Part shown: in pieces, positions 23,067 through 38,000 of the stretch
Layout: every line of letters begins with the position of its first letter
Numbering within the stretch: position 1 is the first letter of the stretch
DNA from: Eretmocerus hayati
Lineage: Eukaryota > Arthropoda > Insecta > Hymenoptera > Aphelinidae
DNA length: 64,000 nt
Assembly (NCBI GenBank): GCA_029851415.1
Contig: CM056744.1
Location: 88,957,907 to 89,021,906, forward strand
Direction: 5' to 3'
Notes under the pieces: model-generated
Seen by the model: only the letters and a program-made list of their open reading frames with translations
What the model was told of the DNA's origin: nothing
Database searches by the model: none
Made by a program: the position numbers and the translations under genes

Positions 23067-26000
23067 CATCTTGATGGTATCACCTCGCAAGGCTTTCTGC
23101 AGAGCCGACATCTCAGCTTCGTGTTTCTCGTGCTGGGCTCGTAGTTCGGCCGCTCGAACCCTAGCGGACTCTTCAGCATTCTATAACAGTATAAACAAAA
23201 GTCAGTCTTATTACGCGAATTCATCTGAAGTTGCACAGCATTCATTGATGTACAACCATTGCGTACGGTGAGTTTCTTACGTTACTAGCGAGAATAATTA
23301 ATATCAGTATCATAATTGTGAAAAATGCTCGTAAAAATGACAAAATTGGAAGGCCGAGAGACCTACGATTGCGTGTATGTTTGCTTGGAGGAAGTTTCTC
23401 CTGAGACTTGATTCTCGTGCCAATCTTCTTCTTAATATAATTCTTCTTAATCCAAGGAATCAATTCATTTTTCTCGAAGTTCTTCGATGGATCCATCGAA
23501 GGCAGATAATACAAATTCGCACTGTCCAGTATCCTCGATTATAAAATCGCATTGAGAATTGCAAAAAGTCGAAAATTTGTATCAACTAATTCCATGATCT
23601 GATTACAGTGTGGATCATAGCAGCACTTCACTTCGTGCATGGACGAAAGCGTGGTTGCTCATCGAATGGGGCTACGTCACGAGACTTATGAGATATAAAT
23701 TATGGTGTTCGTTATTTCGCAACTTTCCCTTATCTCCCGTGCCACCCCTCACAACCTAATCATTTGGTGAGATATTGCGATAAAAAAACTCGGGGACCTA
23801 GATGCTGTTAAAGTGCTGCCCCACCTGTAGCGTTCTTGTCTAGATTATCGCCTGAAAGCAAATTTTGATTTTCAGTAATCAGCATTTCTTGCGCGGGTGC
23901 GTGCTTCTATATCCCTGAAAGTATTTTCAATCGATAGCTAGGACAATTTTCTTTGAAAAGACCACTTGTTGAAGTCAATGCGATGGAGTAGAACTAATAG
24001 AGCTATGTCTGTTTTCGAAAATTAGAAAATTCAAGGTACATACCTAATCCGTGAAACACGGGTTCGAGCACGGGTCTCTTCAACGAGCCCAAAAAAAAGC
24101 GATTTTCTAGTCGTAGAGATTTAAGTAGAAACAAAATCCACACTCAGTTTCACCTCTGATCATCAGGATTCCTCAGTAGATTCAAAAACCGACAAAACAA
24201 TAAACCGCGGTCGTTTTCATTCACTTTTAAAGGTACTCTTGAGATCTCGCTTGAGATGGATTATATGCGAATGAGTGGGCTATCTCCAGTTCCGCTGCAT
24301 CAAATTGAGTGCTTCGGGTGATCATTTTGAAGGAAATTGCACTTGCTATTGATTGAAAACACATTCAAGGACATAGAAGGGAATGCACGCGCAGGAAATA
24401 CGAAAATTTTATTTTAAATTCTTTTTAGAATTGTACAGCTCCAAGAAAAAACGTTCTAGGCAGGGCTACACTTGAACATCATCTACCGAATTTTTTTTCC
24501 ACAAATATTTCGCTAAATAATTAGGCTTTGGGGCGTAGAATGTGGGATCGGGGAAACTTGGGAATTAACGGGCACCCTAATATATATGAAAAGAAAATAT
24601 ATGAGGTCTATCGCATCTTATTTCATAAAGCACTTGGACACAAATCATAAACATAACATATATTCACGGGTGAATTTTTTCTCATTTTTAAACACCAAAT
24701 CCAGCGCATCCCGCGGAGCGCGTGCCGCGCGAGGTTGTAGAGTCGGCCATAGAGTGTCAAAATTACGAGTTATTGTCGGTCATTGTATACACACTGCACA
24801 ATTGCTCAATTTTAATTGTTGAGTCATTTACATTCTCATTGGAAACATTTCAATTTTGACCCGTGCGTCATCGCGGTGGGACCGACGGGTGGGTCCCGCG
24901 ATTTCTCGTTTTTTAATCTTTACCAATCTTTTATGATTCGAAGAAATAGTATCAATAAGAATTCCTCGAGGTAACTTACTTTGCCTAGGGAGTGAACAAC
25001 AAGCCAAAAAAGAGTTTACAGACGTATATTTAGGGGAGAGGTTGGGCGAATTAGGACAGGTTTTGCAGTGGGGCTATCTGTCGATACTTGGGGCTAAGCG
25101 CGTGATGGAACGTTGAAGTTCAACTATTGGATAGATTGCAAAAAAAATTTTAGATAGATCCCAAAATCTGTCCTAATTTGCTCCCCATTTGGGGGGAACT
25201 TCAGGACAGTTCAGGGGCAAATTAGGACAACTATGGGGCAAAACACGTCAACTGTCCTGGGTTGCTTTTTGGAGTGTAAGACATGTAGTTTTGAGCCATC
25301 TGTGAAGACCGTAGACTCCACGTAGAAAAAAACTAATGACATCATTTCCGACGTATTTTTCCCTCAGCTTTCCGATGGCAGGGTTTGTTTTTCGGTTTTG
25401 AGCCACCATAACCTCAAAAATTAGCAACCAAGTTTTGAAATGGCAATAACTCAAAATTACTTCTTTTTTCAGGTTTCTTGATATTTCCAATGGGAAGATG
25501 AGGAAATTTCACGTTGAAATAGCTTTCGAAAGAATAGGGGTTTTTTCGAGTTCACTCGAAGTAAAGCAACGATGAAAGTACGAGTGGTCATTCACGCGCT
25601 GTTTACCTTTCGCGGGCGTTCTGAGCCGTTCAATTCGACGCAGGGAAATAATCAAGTTTATACATTTTGATTCAACATAACCTCAAAAATGGGAATCATG
25701 CATCGGAATAATCACAACTCAATTCAACGCACTTTTTCGTCTTTTTGATGACATTATTTGGGGAATTGATTCATTTTCATGATGGAATAGTGTTTCACGA
25801 TTGGTTTTCTGACTAATCCCATGGAAAATAAGATTATGAAGAAGAAAAGCACTCCTAATGTCACGCTTACGCTGAGGCCTTAGTTATTTACTGCTTCGTT
25901 CCTCGTAGAAGCTAGTCATTCGGACTCTATTTCATCACTAGAGATTGCGAACCACACAAAAGATCATCAATTACATTGAGAATGGTCTATTCTCCCGGAT

Positions 26001-29000
26001 CAGGCAATCGAGAAGACGAAAAAATAGGTTAGTTTGAGTTCAAACATTGTCGACGTATAATGTATAATTTCCGTTTTTTGAGGTTATCTTGAACCAAATT
26101 GGAAAGAACGGAGCTCTTTGTCGGAAAGATGAGATGAAAATATGCCGAAGATGCCTCGATTGATTATTTCCCTGCGTCAAATTGAACGGCCCAGAACACC
26201 CGCGAAATGTAAACAGCACGTGAATGAGCGATCGTACTCTCATCGTTGCTTTACTCTGCGTGAAAATCGCAAAACCCCTATTTTTCGGGGGCCATTTCGA
26301 TGTGAAAGTCCCTGACATTTCGATTGGAAATGTCAAAAACCTACAAAAAGGGTTAATTTTAAGTTATTGCCAATTCAAGACTCGATTGCCCATTTTTGAG
26401 GTTACGGTGGCACAAAACCGAAAAACAAACCTCGCCATCGAAAAGTTGAGGGAAAAATACGTCGAAAGCAATGTCATTGACTTTTTCATACGTGGGTTCT
26501 ACGGCATTCACAGATGGTTCAAAACTACATGTTTTACCCTCCAAAAAGCAACCCAGGACAGTTGACGTGTTTCGCCCCTATTCAAAATTGAGATGGAAAC
26601 CCTTAATCGAGAGGGAAACTCGCCCACGACCTTTACATCCTCTTAATAGATTATAGAGATAATTATAGAGCCTCGGCAAGCGAGCCATTCTTATGTCAAT
26701 CTGGAACATTATTGTAATAGGCGCTTTATTGGTGCACAACCGTCTTCAGCAATCAGCAATCGACTCGCGGCTTCTAAGAGTCGACTTTCTTTCTTTTTTT
26801 CTCATATTGGCGATAGCCATATTTGCCTTAAGTCAACGATCCAAGTTGTGGAGTGCGACAATCAACCCAGTAATCAGCGAATGCGAGAGTGAAAATGCGT
26901 AGAACGAGCACTATCTTCAAACACGTTGAAACCGACTTCTGACCTCTAATCTGTCCCATCTGTTTTATGCGGATGACCTCCAGATATACCTTCACGTTGA
27001 CAAAAGCAAACTGAGGGAAGGTATCGCTCGACTGTCGGAGGCCGCGCAACTTGTTGCTGAGTGGGCCGAGGGGTCCGGCCTGCATCTCAACGCCGGCAAA
27101 ACCAAAGCGATTTTTTTCGGTTCAATGAACAATGTCAGAGATCTGCGAAATCGGAACTTGTCTGGCGTTGAGTTGCAGGACGGAGTGTTTGTGCCGTTCA
27201 GTGATACAGTTGTGAGTCTTGGTGTAACACTCGACAGTGAACTGACGTGGAAACCGCAAATAGATCAAGTCACCAAAAAAGTGAATAAAGCCCTTTACAG
27301 TTTGCGGTTTATTAGGGCATGCACCACCGAGACTCTGCGGATCCGGCTAGTCGAGACCTTAGTCCAACCGCATCTGGACTACTGTTCCCTTGTGTATCTC
27401 GATGCTAAAGAAGAGCAACGCATACGGGTGCAACGTCTGAGCAACTCTTGTCTCAGATACATTTATGGTGTTGGGAAGGATGAACACATCACCCCTTATA
27501 GAGAACGTCTAGGCTGGTTACGTACGGATTCAAGGCGCATGTATTTTGCAGCGATCATCATGTACAAAATCATTAATATGCGTGAACCTGGGTATCTCGC
27601 TGCAATGTTCACCAGGTATGAATCCGGGCGTCCTAGACGGGGTGGTGCTGAGCATCAGGAGTTAGAGGTTCCGCACAGGAGACTGAACTATGGCCAGAGA
27701 TCTTTTCAAGTGCAGTGTGCTCATTTTTGGGATTTTCTCCCCTATCAAATTCGGTCCCTACCATCTTTATCCCTCTTCAAGGGAGCCGCCCGAGAATTTC
27801 TGCTCGAGCAAGCCCCGATGAGGGTTGAGAGTTCCCAGCGGTGTGATCACTTCAATCTCTAGTATTAGGTTCTTTTGAGAAGACTGAGGATAATTTTCTA
27901 GCCTATTGACGTGTCTTCCTATGACCAAAGCGTATGACTGTGTTAGGGTCTCAATCCCCTGAACTTATCAACTAAACATATTTTCTCCTTTATGAATTTC
28001 ATAAAAGCTAGTCACCTAAATCGTATCAATGTATTTTTATACAACTATTACTATTATATTTTTCATGTATTCAGACACCAAGACCAAAGTTGATAAACTA
28101 TTCTGACAAATGATGTGACAGCGTGTATCTACTACTACAGATGTATCATATTCTCTTATTTATTTTATGTATTCAATTACCAAATCATGTATTCAAAGTT
28201 TGTTCTTACAGAACAATAAATTGGTATCTATCTATCTATCTATCTGATTCCTGAGACGGCCAATGGACATCGTAACTTCAGTTTCTTACTCATTTTCAAT
28301 CACCTAACCAACCCTCAACCTCCCACGCTTCGAAAAACTCGCACAAACGCATACGCGCCACGATACGAGCAATAATCCTCAAAAAACCCGGACACGCGAT
28401 CCGTCGACCGACTTTAGATGCGATCTAGCATTGTCCAATTTCGCCCCGTCCAGTTTGTCCTAAAATGCCCCCAGTCGTTTTTTTCGCAACATTGCGATAA
28501 CTTGGGTTCTAGTAAGCCAATTTTGACCCACGACAGCTCAAAGTCTTCGTTTTGTCAAGTAGTTTTCGATTCCCAGATAGCGATTAAGGCGGTCCACTTT
28601 CGCAGAAGCAGCGTATGATCTTGCATTTTCAAAATAAACCGCGTGAGGCCCTCAAAAAGCACTCCTATCAACGAGAATTCCCAGTACGGCGCGTTTCTGG
28701 AGATCTAACCGCGCGATTAAAAACCATTGTTCGTGATGGTTGTTAAAATGTATTCACGCGGTGGAAGACTAGACTCACCCACAACAGAGCTATCTTACTA
28801 GTCCGAATAACTTGGCTCCGTCCTAATTCGCCCAACGCTCCCTTACCAGGATACGAGAGTCAAGTTTATGACCAAAATAGAGTTACGAAAGACCGCCCTC
28901 GCAGCGAACGTGTTGGAAATTATGAACTCGTGCCCTCGAGATCTGAGATGAATCTATTTATTTGCATAATTACTTGTGGAAAAAACTCTGCAAGATATTC

Positions 29001-32000
29001 ATGTGACTGAGTAAATAACGAAATATGAGGGCTCTTGACAGTAAGCTGATGATTTCCAACTAAAACCAGGTCGAAATTTTTTGCCAATCTTGACAAGTTT
29101 CATTAAATCATTGTATGTTCGATTATAACTAAAAAATGATAGCATTCATCGAATAATCGGCATGTGTCACTCTGAATTTACTTCGACTGAATGCAATTTG
29201 AGCTGATGAAAATACTACATTACAGCAAATTTTTTTTATAAGCAATTGAAATGATATTTGGTGACATACATTTCGTTATCAATAAATTTGCATTGCTAAG
29301 CATCGATATACGAAACATTTATAACGAAGAATCCGCAAGGTGCTCTTTTTTAAAAGTTAGTCTCCCAAATATGCTATCACTAAACTAATTATCATCAGAA
29401 TCTAACACAGCAAAATCTTTAGCTGACTGATCCTGTACCATTACAGAAGATTACTTTGGTCCCTTATTGTCGACCATTATTCACTATCGTGATTTAAACG
29501 GTGAAGGTAAGATCTGTACTCATTTTTTTACCACTGAACTTGTCCATAGTTATGTGTAGTCTAAAATAGAATTGAATCTCACATTTGAAAAATGTACACA
29601 CCATGATAAGACATCTACAAGACTGGTTTTTACTATATTCAGATAAGAGCTATGTATGTCAACAGAAATCTCCTAATCGTCTACTTTTCTCAAGTCTCGT
29701 GGGTGTCAGTACAGTTTTGATTATTCAATGAATCGTTCTATAGCAAGAAAAACTTGTAATAACTTATGAGATGTGTGTTTCAGTTGTGAACGAAATGAGC
29801 AACACAAACAGGATCAACGCTTCTGCATGTACTTTTGTACTAATTTTCATCGTTCTCATTGTTTACATTGGATCTGAAGAAAATGTAAAAATTGATCTAT
29901 CATTTCCCGATGATTTTCTGATTGGAGCTGCTTCATCTTCGTACCAAGTAGAGGGAGCATGGAATATTAGTGGTAAATGATAACGTTGACTTTAAATTTT
30001 GACGAGAAATGTATGTTTATAAAACTTTGCGATCGATTTTTCTGAAATTTCCTCAGGAAGAAGTGAAAGCTCGTGGGATTATTTTAGTCGCAAATTTCCA
30101 AATAAAATAGCTGATAGATCGACTGGAGATATTGCTAGCAATTCTTATTACAAATATAAAGAGGACATTCAATTGATGAAAGATATTGGGGTAAGAATTA
30201 CGTATTTATCCTATCCCTTACCTATCAGATTGGATTCTCCATTGAATAACAAACAAACCGGCAGAGTACCTTTATTTTCCTCATTCTCATCTTGAGATCT
30301 TCCTCGTCTTTTTTTGAATGATTTTTTGGATGACAATTGCTATTTTCTAACCATAACTAATTTTCAGATAAATCACTACAGATTTTCTATCAGTTGGTCA
30401 CGAATTCTCCCATCAGGATATCCTGATAGCATCAATAAAGAAGGAATACTCTATTATCACAGGATTTTGGATGAACTAGAAAATCAAAACATAGAACCTT
30501 TCGTAACATTATATCATTGGGATCATCCACAAAGTCTTGAAAAACTTGGTGGTTGGATGAACGATTTGATGATTGACTTTTTTGCCGACTATGCAAGAAT
30601 TATATATCAGGAATTCGGATCGCGTGTGAAATTTTTCTCAACGATTAATGAACCATACATATATTGCAAAATGGGATACGAATTGACATCATTCGCTCCA
30701 GGTGGGCAAGAGTAAACATTGACTAATGCACGTGATCTTAATTTTTTATTTTAAAAATTAATGTTCGATATTTCCCGATGCATGGATCCGTTGAAGCAGA
30801 CTTTTTTGAAAACACGAAAAATTTCTTCTTGATGTAGAAAATACTATCTCGCAACAAGAAAGAGCAGACATTTGCATTGAGAAATCTCATATTTTTTTAT
30901 AAACCATATCTAGCACAGAAAGCTAAATTTCACGATTACTTGTCAAGAAACTTTATTCTAAGATAATATGATACCTTTCACAGTTCGATGATTTTTTTGA
31001 TACTGTGTGTGTGTGTGTAAAAGTGAACTTTGCACACGTTTCATCGATTTTTACTCACAGTGTATCAAAGAGTATAGTATTGACAAATATGTATCGAAAT
31101 GTACTATTTCCACCATTATTTTGTCGTGAAATATCGAAAAAAGCATACTATTTGCATCACACGTGCTGTGCAGAATAATTATGAGGCTTATGACATACAT
31201 GAATGAACAATTATATTCAACTTTGATTATTGCAGGCTTGAATTTGAGTGGCTGGGGTCCATACGTCTGCGTTCATAATATGCTAAAAGCTCATGCTGTA
31301 GCTTACCATATCTACAAAAATGAGTTTAAAAGTATCTTAAATGGTCAAATAGGAATAGTCATACCATGTTTTCATTACTACAGTAAAAATCCGAAAGATA
31401 CAGAATCGAATGAGATAGCATTTGATTTTCAATGCGGGTGGACTGCGAATCCAATTTTTTCAAAAACTGGAGATTATCCGGAACGGATGAAGAAAATAAT
31501 CGAGAAGCGGAGCAAATTAGAAGGGAGGAAAAAGTCTAAATTACCCGTATTATCAGAAAAGTGGATACAGTACATAAGGTTATTACGTCCATATACATCC
31601 CATGACTTTTTTCCAATCGTTTATCGACTCAGAATGAATTGTTCATTTCATTAGTATTCATCAATCGTTAAGGTAAATAAATTATTCATGAAATGTTAAC
31701 TTGCAGGGGTTCTTCTGATTATTTTGGTTTGAATCACTACACATCATATCTAGCTGAACCAAGTATTCCTTCAGAAGTCACGAATGATGAAGGTTTAACA
31801 TATTCATCAGATCCAAAATGGGATACTAGTCAAAGCGATTGGCTCAAAGTTGGTAAAATCTTAGCATTCACAAGACTTGATAAAAATACCTCAATGTGGA
31901 ATTTCAACCTTTTGCAGATCGTGCCTCAGGGATTTGGTGATCTGTTGCGTAAAATCAAGCATAAATACAATAATCCTCCTGTTTTCGTCTTAGAGAATGG

Positions 32001-35000
32001 GGTATCCGATGCAAACGTTGTCAACGATAGTACTAGGATATGGTATTTGTATTCTTATATGAAAGAAATGTTGATTGCTATGAAAAGAGATCACTGCGAC
32101 ATCAGAGCGTATACAATTTGGAGTTTCTTGGATAGTTTTGAATGGTCTGCAGGATATGTGTGAGTGATCATCAATATAAATTCATTAAAAATATTTGTGC
32201 CTGACTGGCTCAATTATATAGATGGTAACTATCTTGTTTTTTCTGCCATAGGGATAAATTTGGCCTGGTCCACGTGAACTTTAGTGATCCAAATAGAACG
32301 CGGACGCCAAAACAATCAGTATCGTGGTTGAAATCAGTTCTCGAATCGAGAAGATTGCCATGATACTATAGTCATACGTTCGGGTGGAGCGCTTGAAGAG
32401 CGCTTGTTTCAAATCAATGATCTCAGAACAATAAATCTTTGGAAGAACTCACAATAACGAATTTAACATCAGTAAAAATTACTCAAGCATTGAAATTGAT
32501 TTTTCTTCGTTTAGTATTGAGAAGAAATTGACTGAAATGGAGAAGTATCTTGGGTTGCCGTGGTCTTGAGGATACTATTGTAACAATGTAGTGAAAAAAT
32601 GTAATGATGTCACCAGCGAACAGTACATGTAGATTGTTCTCGAGCTGCCTTTTATCCGAATGAGCCATTAAAGAATTGAATCTTTGGATATAATAACATT
32701 TGAAATTTGTGCCCTAACGTTGATTGAGCTGCGTATACTGAAAAAATTACAAAATTCCCAATGATTTTCAGTAGGCCCGGTAATAATTCAAATTTAATGA
32801 AGCATCGACAATCAGTTATGGTGCAAACATTTATTAGCTTCTGGGCTTTGAAATCAAAATAACTGTCCTCTAAATTCATAAAAGTTAACATACCATCAAC
32901 CGGGGTAACTTTGGAACAACTCATGAAAGAGTGGTTATCACGCACATTTGGCGAGGCAGATGATCCTGAGACTTCAGTACCGATTTCTCCTACTTGGGGC
33001 ACGCATAAACAATGTTTTGAATTGTCGCGAAGGTCTTCAACTGATTTTAATCCGTTTATAAGCTGACTTCTTCAAAAGTACGTTTTCAATTCAACTATTG
33101 TGAGAAAGTTTACCGTAAGGTTACGGGGAAAACATCGGAAAACGATTATAACTTACGATCGTAATCCGAACATAACTTTACGGAGTTTTTGCGCTCTCCT
33201 TATGCTGTGGATGCTGTTATGTATTCGAGCCATGAGCTGTGGGGGCTGTGTTGGGAGGGGAGTGCGATTTAGGGGCATGAACTGTGTAAGTATCAAAAGA
33301 GAGGTGAAACGCTATCTCTCGGACGTAAGTATGGTTCTACAATGAATGAGCGGCGGCTGGGTGCCTGCCGCAGACGCGCATGCGTCCTAAAATCACGGAC
33401 TTAGCCCTTGACCTTTTAGGCCTAGCGCACTTCCAACCCTCTGTTTCATCTTTTTACAGGAGAGACGGGTAGCCTGACGATAGGTGAATCACACAATTAT
33501 TCACTCTTATAGGTCCAGGAGCAGTCTATTGGGAAACCCTTCTATTTTACCTTTTTACAAGAATAACGAGCCACCCAATGATAAGAGACTTATCCAATCC
33601 TTCACCCTTACAGGTTCCAGGGATAGCACCCCAGGCTCTCAATATTGCGCATTCCAATACTTACTATTTTTACAGGAATATCTACGTTACATCCATTCAC
33701 ACCTCTAGATGTATCATACAAAGAAATTATGCGCTGCGACTATTTGAATGAGGCATGAATCATACTTATTCTCATATATTTATGCCGATGAGAACGAACG
33801 TGGGAAGGAAATACACCAAGTGACGTCACCAACTATGGGCCTCAATGGTTTGCGCAACTTCAAGCGCGACGCACGAGATGAATTACGCAATACTCTAATA
33901 TAAATAGACTCTGGACTCCCCTCCCCATCTTATAGTATGGACACGCACACACTACAATAACGCAGCATCCAAATGTGAACGAGCTATGGAATTTTCCAGT
34001 ATTGATGTACGCACGAGAGTCGCGCAGATAGTACGCAGCATCGACACGTGTCAAAGCGTTGCGTTACAGATCATTTGTGATTTTCCGAGGCACAGACTCT
34101 GGCTTGTGGGCAAGCCCCACCACCCATAGTGCCGGCATGCACGTACGCTCAGACGAGGACCAGCTATAAATTCGGGTGCCACGGCAGCCAGCAGCATTAC
34201 TTGTTCTTCTTACTTCTGGATCACTTCTAGACTGCACTTTTACTTGTAGCAATTTGATCTTGTACATTTTTCCTGCTTTTCAATATCCGCTCAGCTCTTG
34301 AGCTTCACATTGTCAATCATACTGAATAAATTAAATTTTTCTCAAGCCCCTTGCACTTCTGTGCTTTATCGGAACGAGCTCACGACCCAAGTATACCTAA
34401 GCCCGCGTTAAATTCAAAGGGATAGTTCGCACGCCAGACGGCCAGTAGGCCTGGCGCTGCGGTGAGGCCTGTTACCGAGTTCGTGAATCGGGTTTTACCC
34501 CACGAATTCATAACAGATTTTTGGTGACAGCGGTGGGATTCGAATATTTTTTCCGAAGGGGTTTTTGAGGAAAATGTCAAGAACAGAGCCAAAACCAGAT
34601 AAATCAAGAAAGTCAACCGACGAACTCATTTACGAAGAACTATACAAGGTGGATAGGCGCAGGGAGGAGTTGAAAGCTCAACTTGGATTGGTGGAAGCAA
34701 GACGACTCGCCCTTCAAGGAGCATTGCGCTACAAACCAACGCCAGCAGAAACTCCACATTCAGCGGAATCACAGTCAACCGAGTCAGCCGAGTCACCCGA
34801 GTCACCTGAGCCAGATTCAACCCAGGCTTCGCAGCGGCGGCAGCCAGAGACGGAGGAACAGTGACTTCTCATCGCCTTTACCAGCGCACCCCTCAAGCTA
34901 AGTACCCTAAGCTAAGAGTGATTCAGACGAATTTCTAACTTTTGAAAGTGTGTCTGACATATCGGACATAAACTTGAAGTTGTTACGAGTTGTAAAAGTC

Positions 35001-38000
35001 GTGTCAGAAATTAAGAGGTGTCACGTGAGGACGCTGGTCTGGCCCCTGCTGAGTTGATTCGGGAAAACTACGGGCTGGTAACGTGGAGATTCGTGAAAAT
35101 TGTGGATAACGTGAAAATAGTTGATAGGGACAGTTGAAAATATTCGAGAAATAGTGTGCTTGATTGACAAATATTTGACTATCGTGTCTGCAGTTCTGTG
35201 CACATATATATATATTTCGGGACATATTATAGGATAATCCTCTTCTTCTTTCACTAACATTTGTGGTAAAATAAGAAATCATTAGTCATAGGTTGAGAAC
35301 AGGGATATATAGTAGCATTCGAGTATTTTACGTAATCTTGATTAAGAACTCTCATTGGATTTTGATCCAGGAAATAGGCGCTGACCAAACATAAGTTATA
35401 TTGGAAATCCTGTGAAGCCATACGGATCCGGGATTGTTGTTGTTCTTTTGACTAGGATAATTTGAGCTTTGAAAGTAAGTTAGTTTAGTCCCTGTAAGAA
35501 CTCATTTGATCCGGGGAAGTTAATATAAGTTACAAAATAAGTTAGTTTAGTCCCTGTAAGAACTCATTTGATCCGGGGAAGTTAATATAAGTCATAAAAT
35601 AAGTTAGTTTAGTCCCTGTAAGAACTCATTTGATCCGGGGAAGTTAATGTAAGTTATAAAATAAGTTAGTTTAGTCCCTGTAAGAACTCATTTGATCCGG
35701 GGAAGTTAATATAAGTTATAAAATAAGTTAGTTTAGTCCCTGTAAGAACTCACTTGATCCGGGGAAGTTAATATAAGTTATAAAATAAGTTAGATTAGTC
35801 TCTGTAAGAACTTATTTGATCCAGAGAATTTAGTATAAGTTACAAAATAAGGTAGTTTAATCTCTGTAGAATTTAATTTGATTCATGAACATCGATATAT
35901 TTTACAAAATAGGATAGAGTAGGTTCTGTGAACACCCTTTGATTCAGAGATAGTAATTCTCAGCGTATAAAATAAGATAGCTTACTTATTGCAAAATTTC
36001 AAAAGAGTGTGAGTTGGATAGTCAGATTAACAAGAGTAAGTTTTGGGGAATTAATAGTTTAACGCATTAGTATTCCTAATTTTACTTTTCTTTCCTGGAG
36101 CATATTTCATTTGGCAAGGTTATCATAAGAATTTATTGTTAAACGTACTATTTCAAACTAATAGGGTAATTTTGGAAATAACGATAAGAAGTTTCTCTTA
36201 GGGGTAGGGTATTGAAGCAAGACATTATGAGATTGCGACGTAGGGACTCGAATACACCTCAGCTTGTCGACATGGCGAACTCTAGTGACACCGAGACCGC
36301 GTCGGGATCTTTGAATAATTCACAACCAATGCCCAATACAACCGTACCTTTAAATGATCAATCAAATGCTCAGTCAACCCATACTCAGTTTAATTCTGAC
36401 AACTCACAACAATTATCCGGTAACCTTATGATGCCCCTCCCTGATCATACTCAATCAACCTCCGTTGGTTCAGTGAATCCGCAAAATTACACTCAAAGAT
36501 ATTTTGATCATTCTGGGGCGGTTTTGATTCCTGGAAATGTAACATCCATCTTTCAACCTTGCTCAACAGTCCCCCTCAGCAGAAGTGGCGAGCGGCGCAT
36601 CTCGTATAAGAAAACATCTGATGTGATTCGCATTTTACCAGAATTTGACGGGCATAATATGACGGTGAATCAATTCATCCGCGAATGCAAAAATGCCGAA
36701 AAATTTATAGATCCCTCGGATAAGGATTTCTTTTTGCACCTTGTTAAATCTAAAGTCATCAAAGATGCAAGTGCTTACATTCAATATAAAAACTTTGAAA
36801 ACATTGATCAACTCTTAGCGGAATTAAAGCGAGCATTTTCTACTACTCAGAATCTTCCTCAAATCCAGGTCGACCTTGCTCGCATTGTTCAGAGGCCTAG
36901 TGAAAAGGTTTCTGAATACGGATTGAGAGTGATGAAAACACTTCAAAAAGGAATTGAGTTGATTAAGGAGGATTTTAATCCTACTGTAGCTGTTGGGATG
37001 ATCGAAGGGATCACTCGCACTGCTATAGAGTGCTTCTGTCTCGGTCTTAATAAAGAACTGATGCCTTTTATGGCATCAAAAGAGCCATCTACCCTCGAAG
37101 CCGCCATAGGCCTAGCTATCACTTATGAAAAACGGAACAATCAACGCCGCGATCTTTATGCTGAACAGGAATCCCAATCACGAACCGGGTTAAAGTGCAC
37201 ATTTTGTCATACCATCGAGGCCGGGGCCGGTTCCCGATCGGAGGAAAGGCCTCCCGATAAGATTTCCGAGCGTTCAAATCCAGAGGCTCCACCGGTTCCC
37301 GCGGTACCTATCGCCACTGTGACTCCTGTGAAGGATATGGGCTCTAATCAGTGTTATCATTGTCGTGGGTTCGGTCGGTCATGTAGCTCGCGATGTCAAT
37401 CAGCGTTCTGACAGCAGACGCGAGTGCAATATTCTTCCTCTCAACAACCAAAATACATGGCCCTATCGAAGCGAGATGGACCGTTATTCCACCAACATTG
37501 ATCGTCAAAATAAGGGCTTCAACAACAAAAATTACGGTACGTGCAATCACCCAGTAAGTTCGCCTAATGGTTCAACATTGCATCGGTTCCGCTCTCGGCT
37601 TGCTGGAAGATCAGACCCACGGACTATCATTCTACCGTGATACGTAAAGAAGGAAAAACGAATAAATATGCAGATGCTCTATCTGGGAACCCTATTCTAT
37701 CTGATTCCCCTCCCACTAACGTCGAAAAAGCCTCTCGCGAACTCTTGCATGCAAATTCTTCCCAAGAAGCTACATAATATAGCACTTCTCTTGCTTCTAA
37801 ATTCGAGGGTATGCTTCTGAACAGTGATAGGGAATCACATCATGAGGAAAACTTAGAACTGGGGAACTGTTATCAGATTTTTACAAAGTGAGGAAGTTGA
37901 ATTTGAATTTGAAGAGAAAGTTGAATTTGTATTTGAAAGTACCCTCGGGCTCCCATGATTCACTACCCACCTCGGGGAATTATGTGGCTGCCAAAGCGAG

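Larger units (their letters stand above)
25033..28850. mobile_element. Foldback element with a LINE inserted in its right arm
   Basis: Sequence at about 25245-25650 returns in reverse complement at about 26160-26580 with moderate divergence (about 80-85% by eye). The left terminus GTTGGGCGAATTAGGAC (25045) has its complement at about 28818-28840 (GTCCTAATTCGCCCAAC), so the right end lies 2.2 kb beyond the paired arm. The gap is filled by the LINE at about 26930-28245. TTA flanks both presumed ends and may be the target duplication. No transposase frame. The element lies inside intron 3 of the coiled-coil gene. Confidence 0.65.

Noticed and set aside
23360..23520. Basic minus-strand frame (KKNYIKKKIGTRIKSQ) with an acceptor-like site upstream, considered as an extra exon of the coiled-coil gene
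   Set aside because: The downstream donor would be GTCTCT, far from consensus. Exons 3 and 4 already join in phase 0 without it, and the lysine run comes from a CTT-rich stretch.
32652..33002. 116-codon minus-strand frame left of the LTR element
   Set aside because: No family motif; a repeat-like phrase (CCGGGGTAACTTTGG) lies inside it, and there is no splice support linking it to the minus-strand gene.
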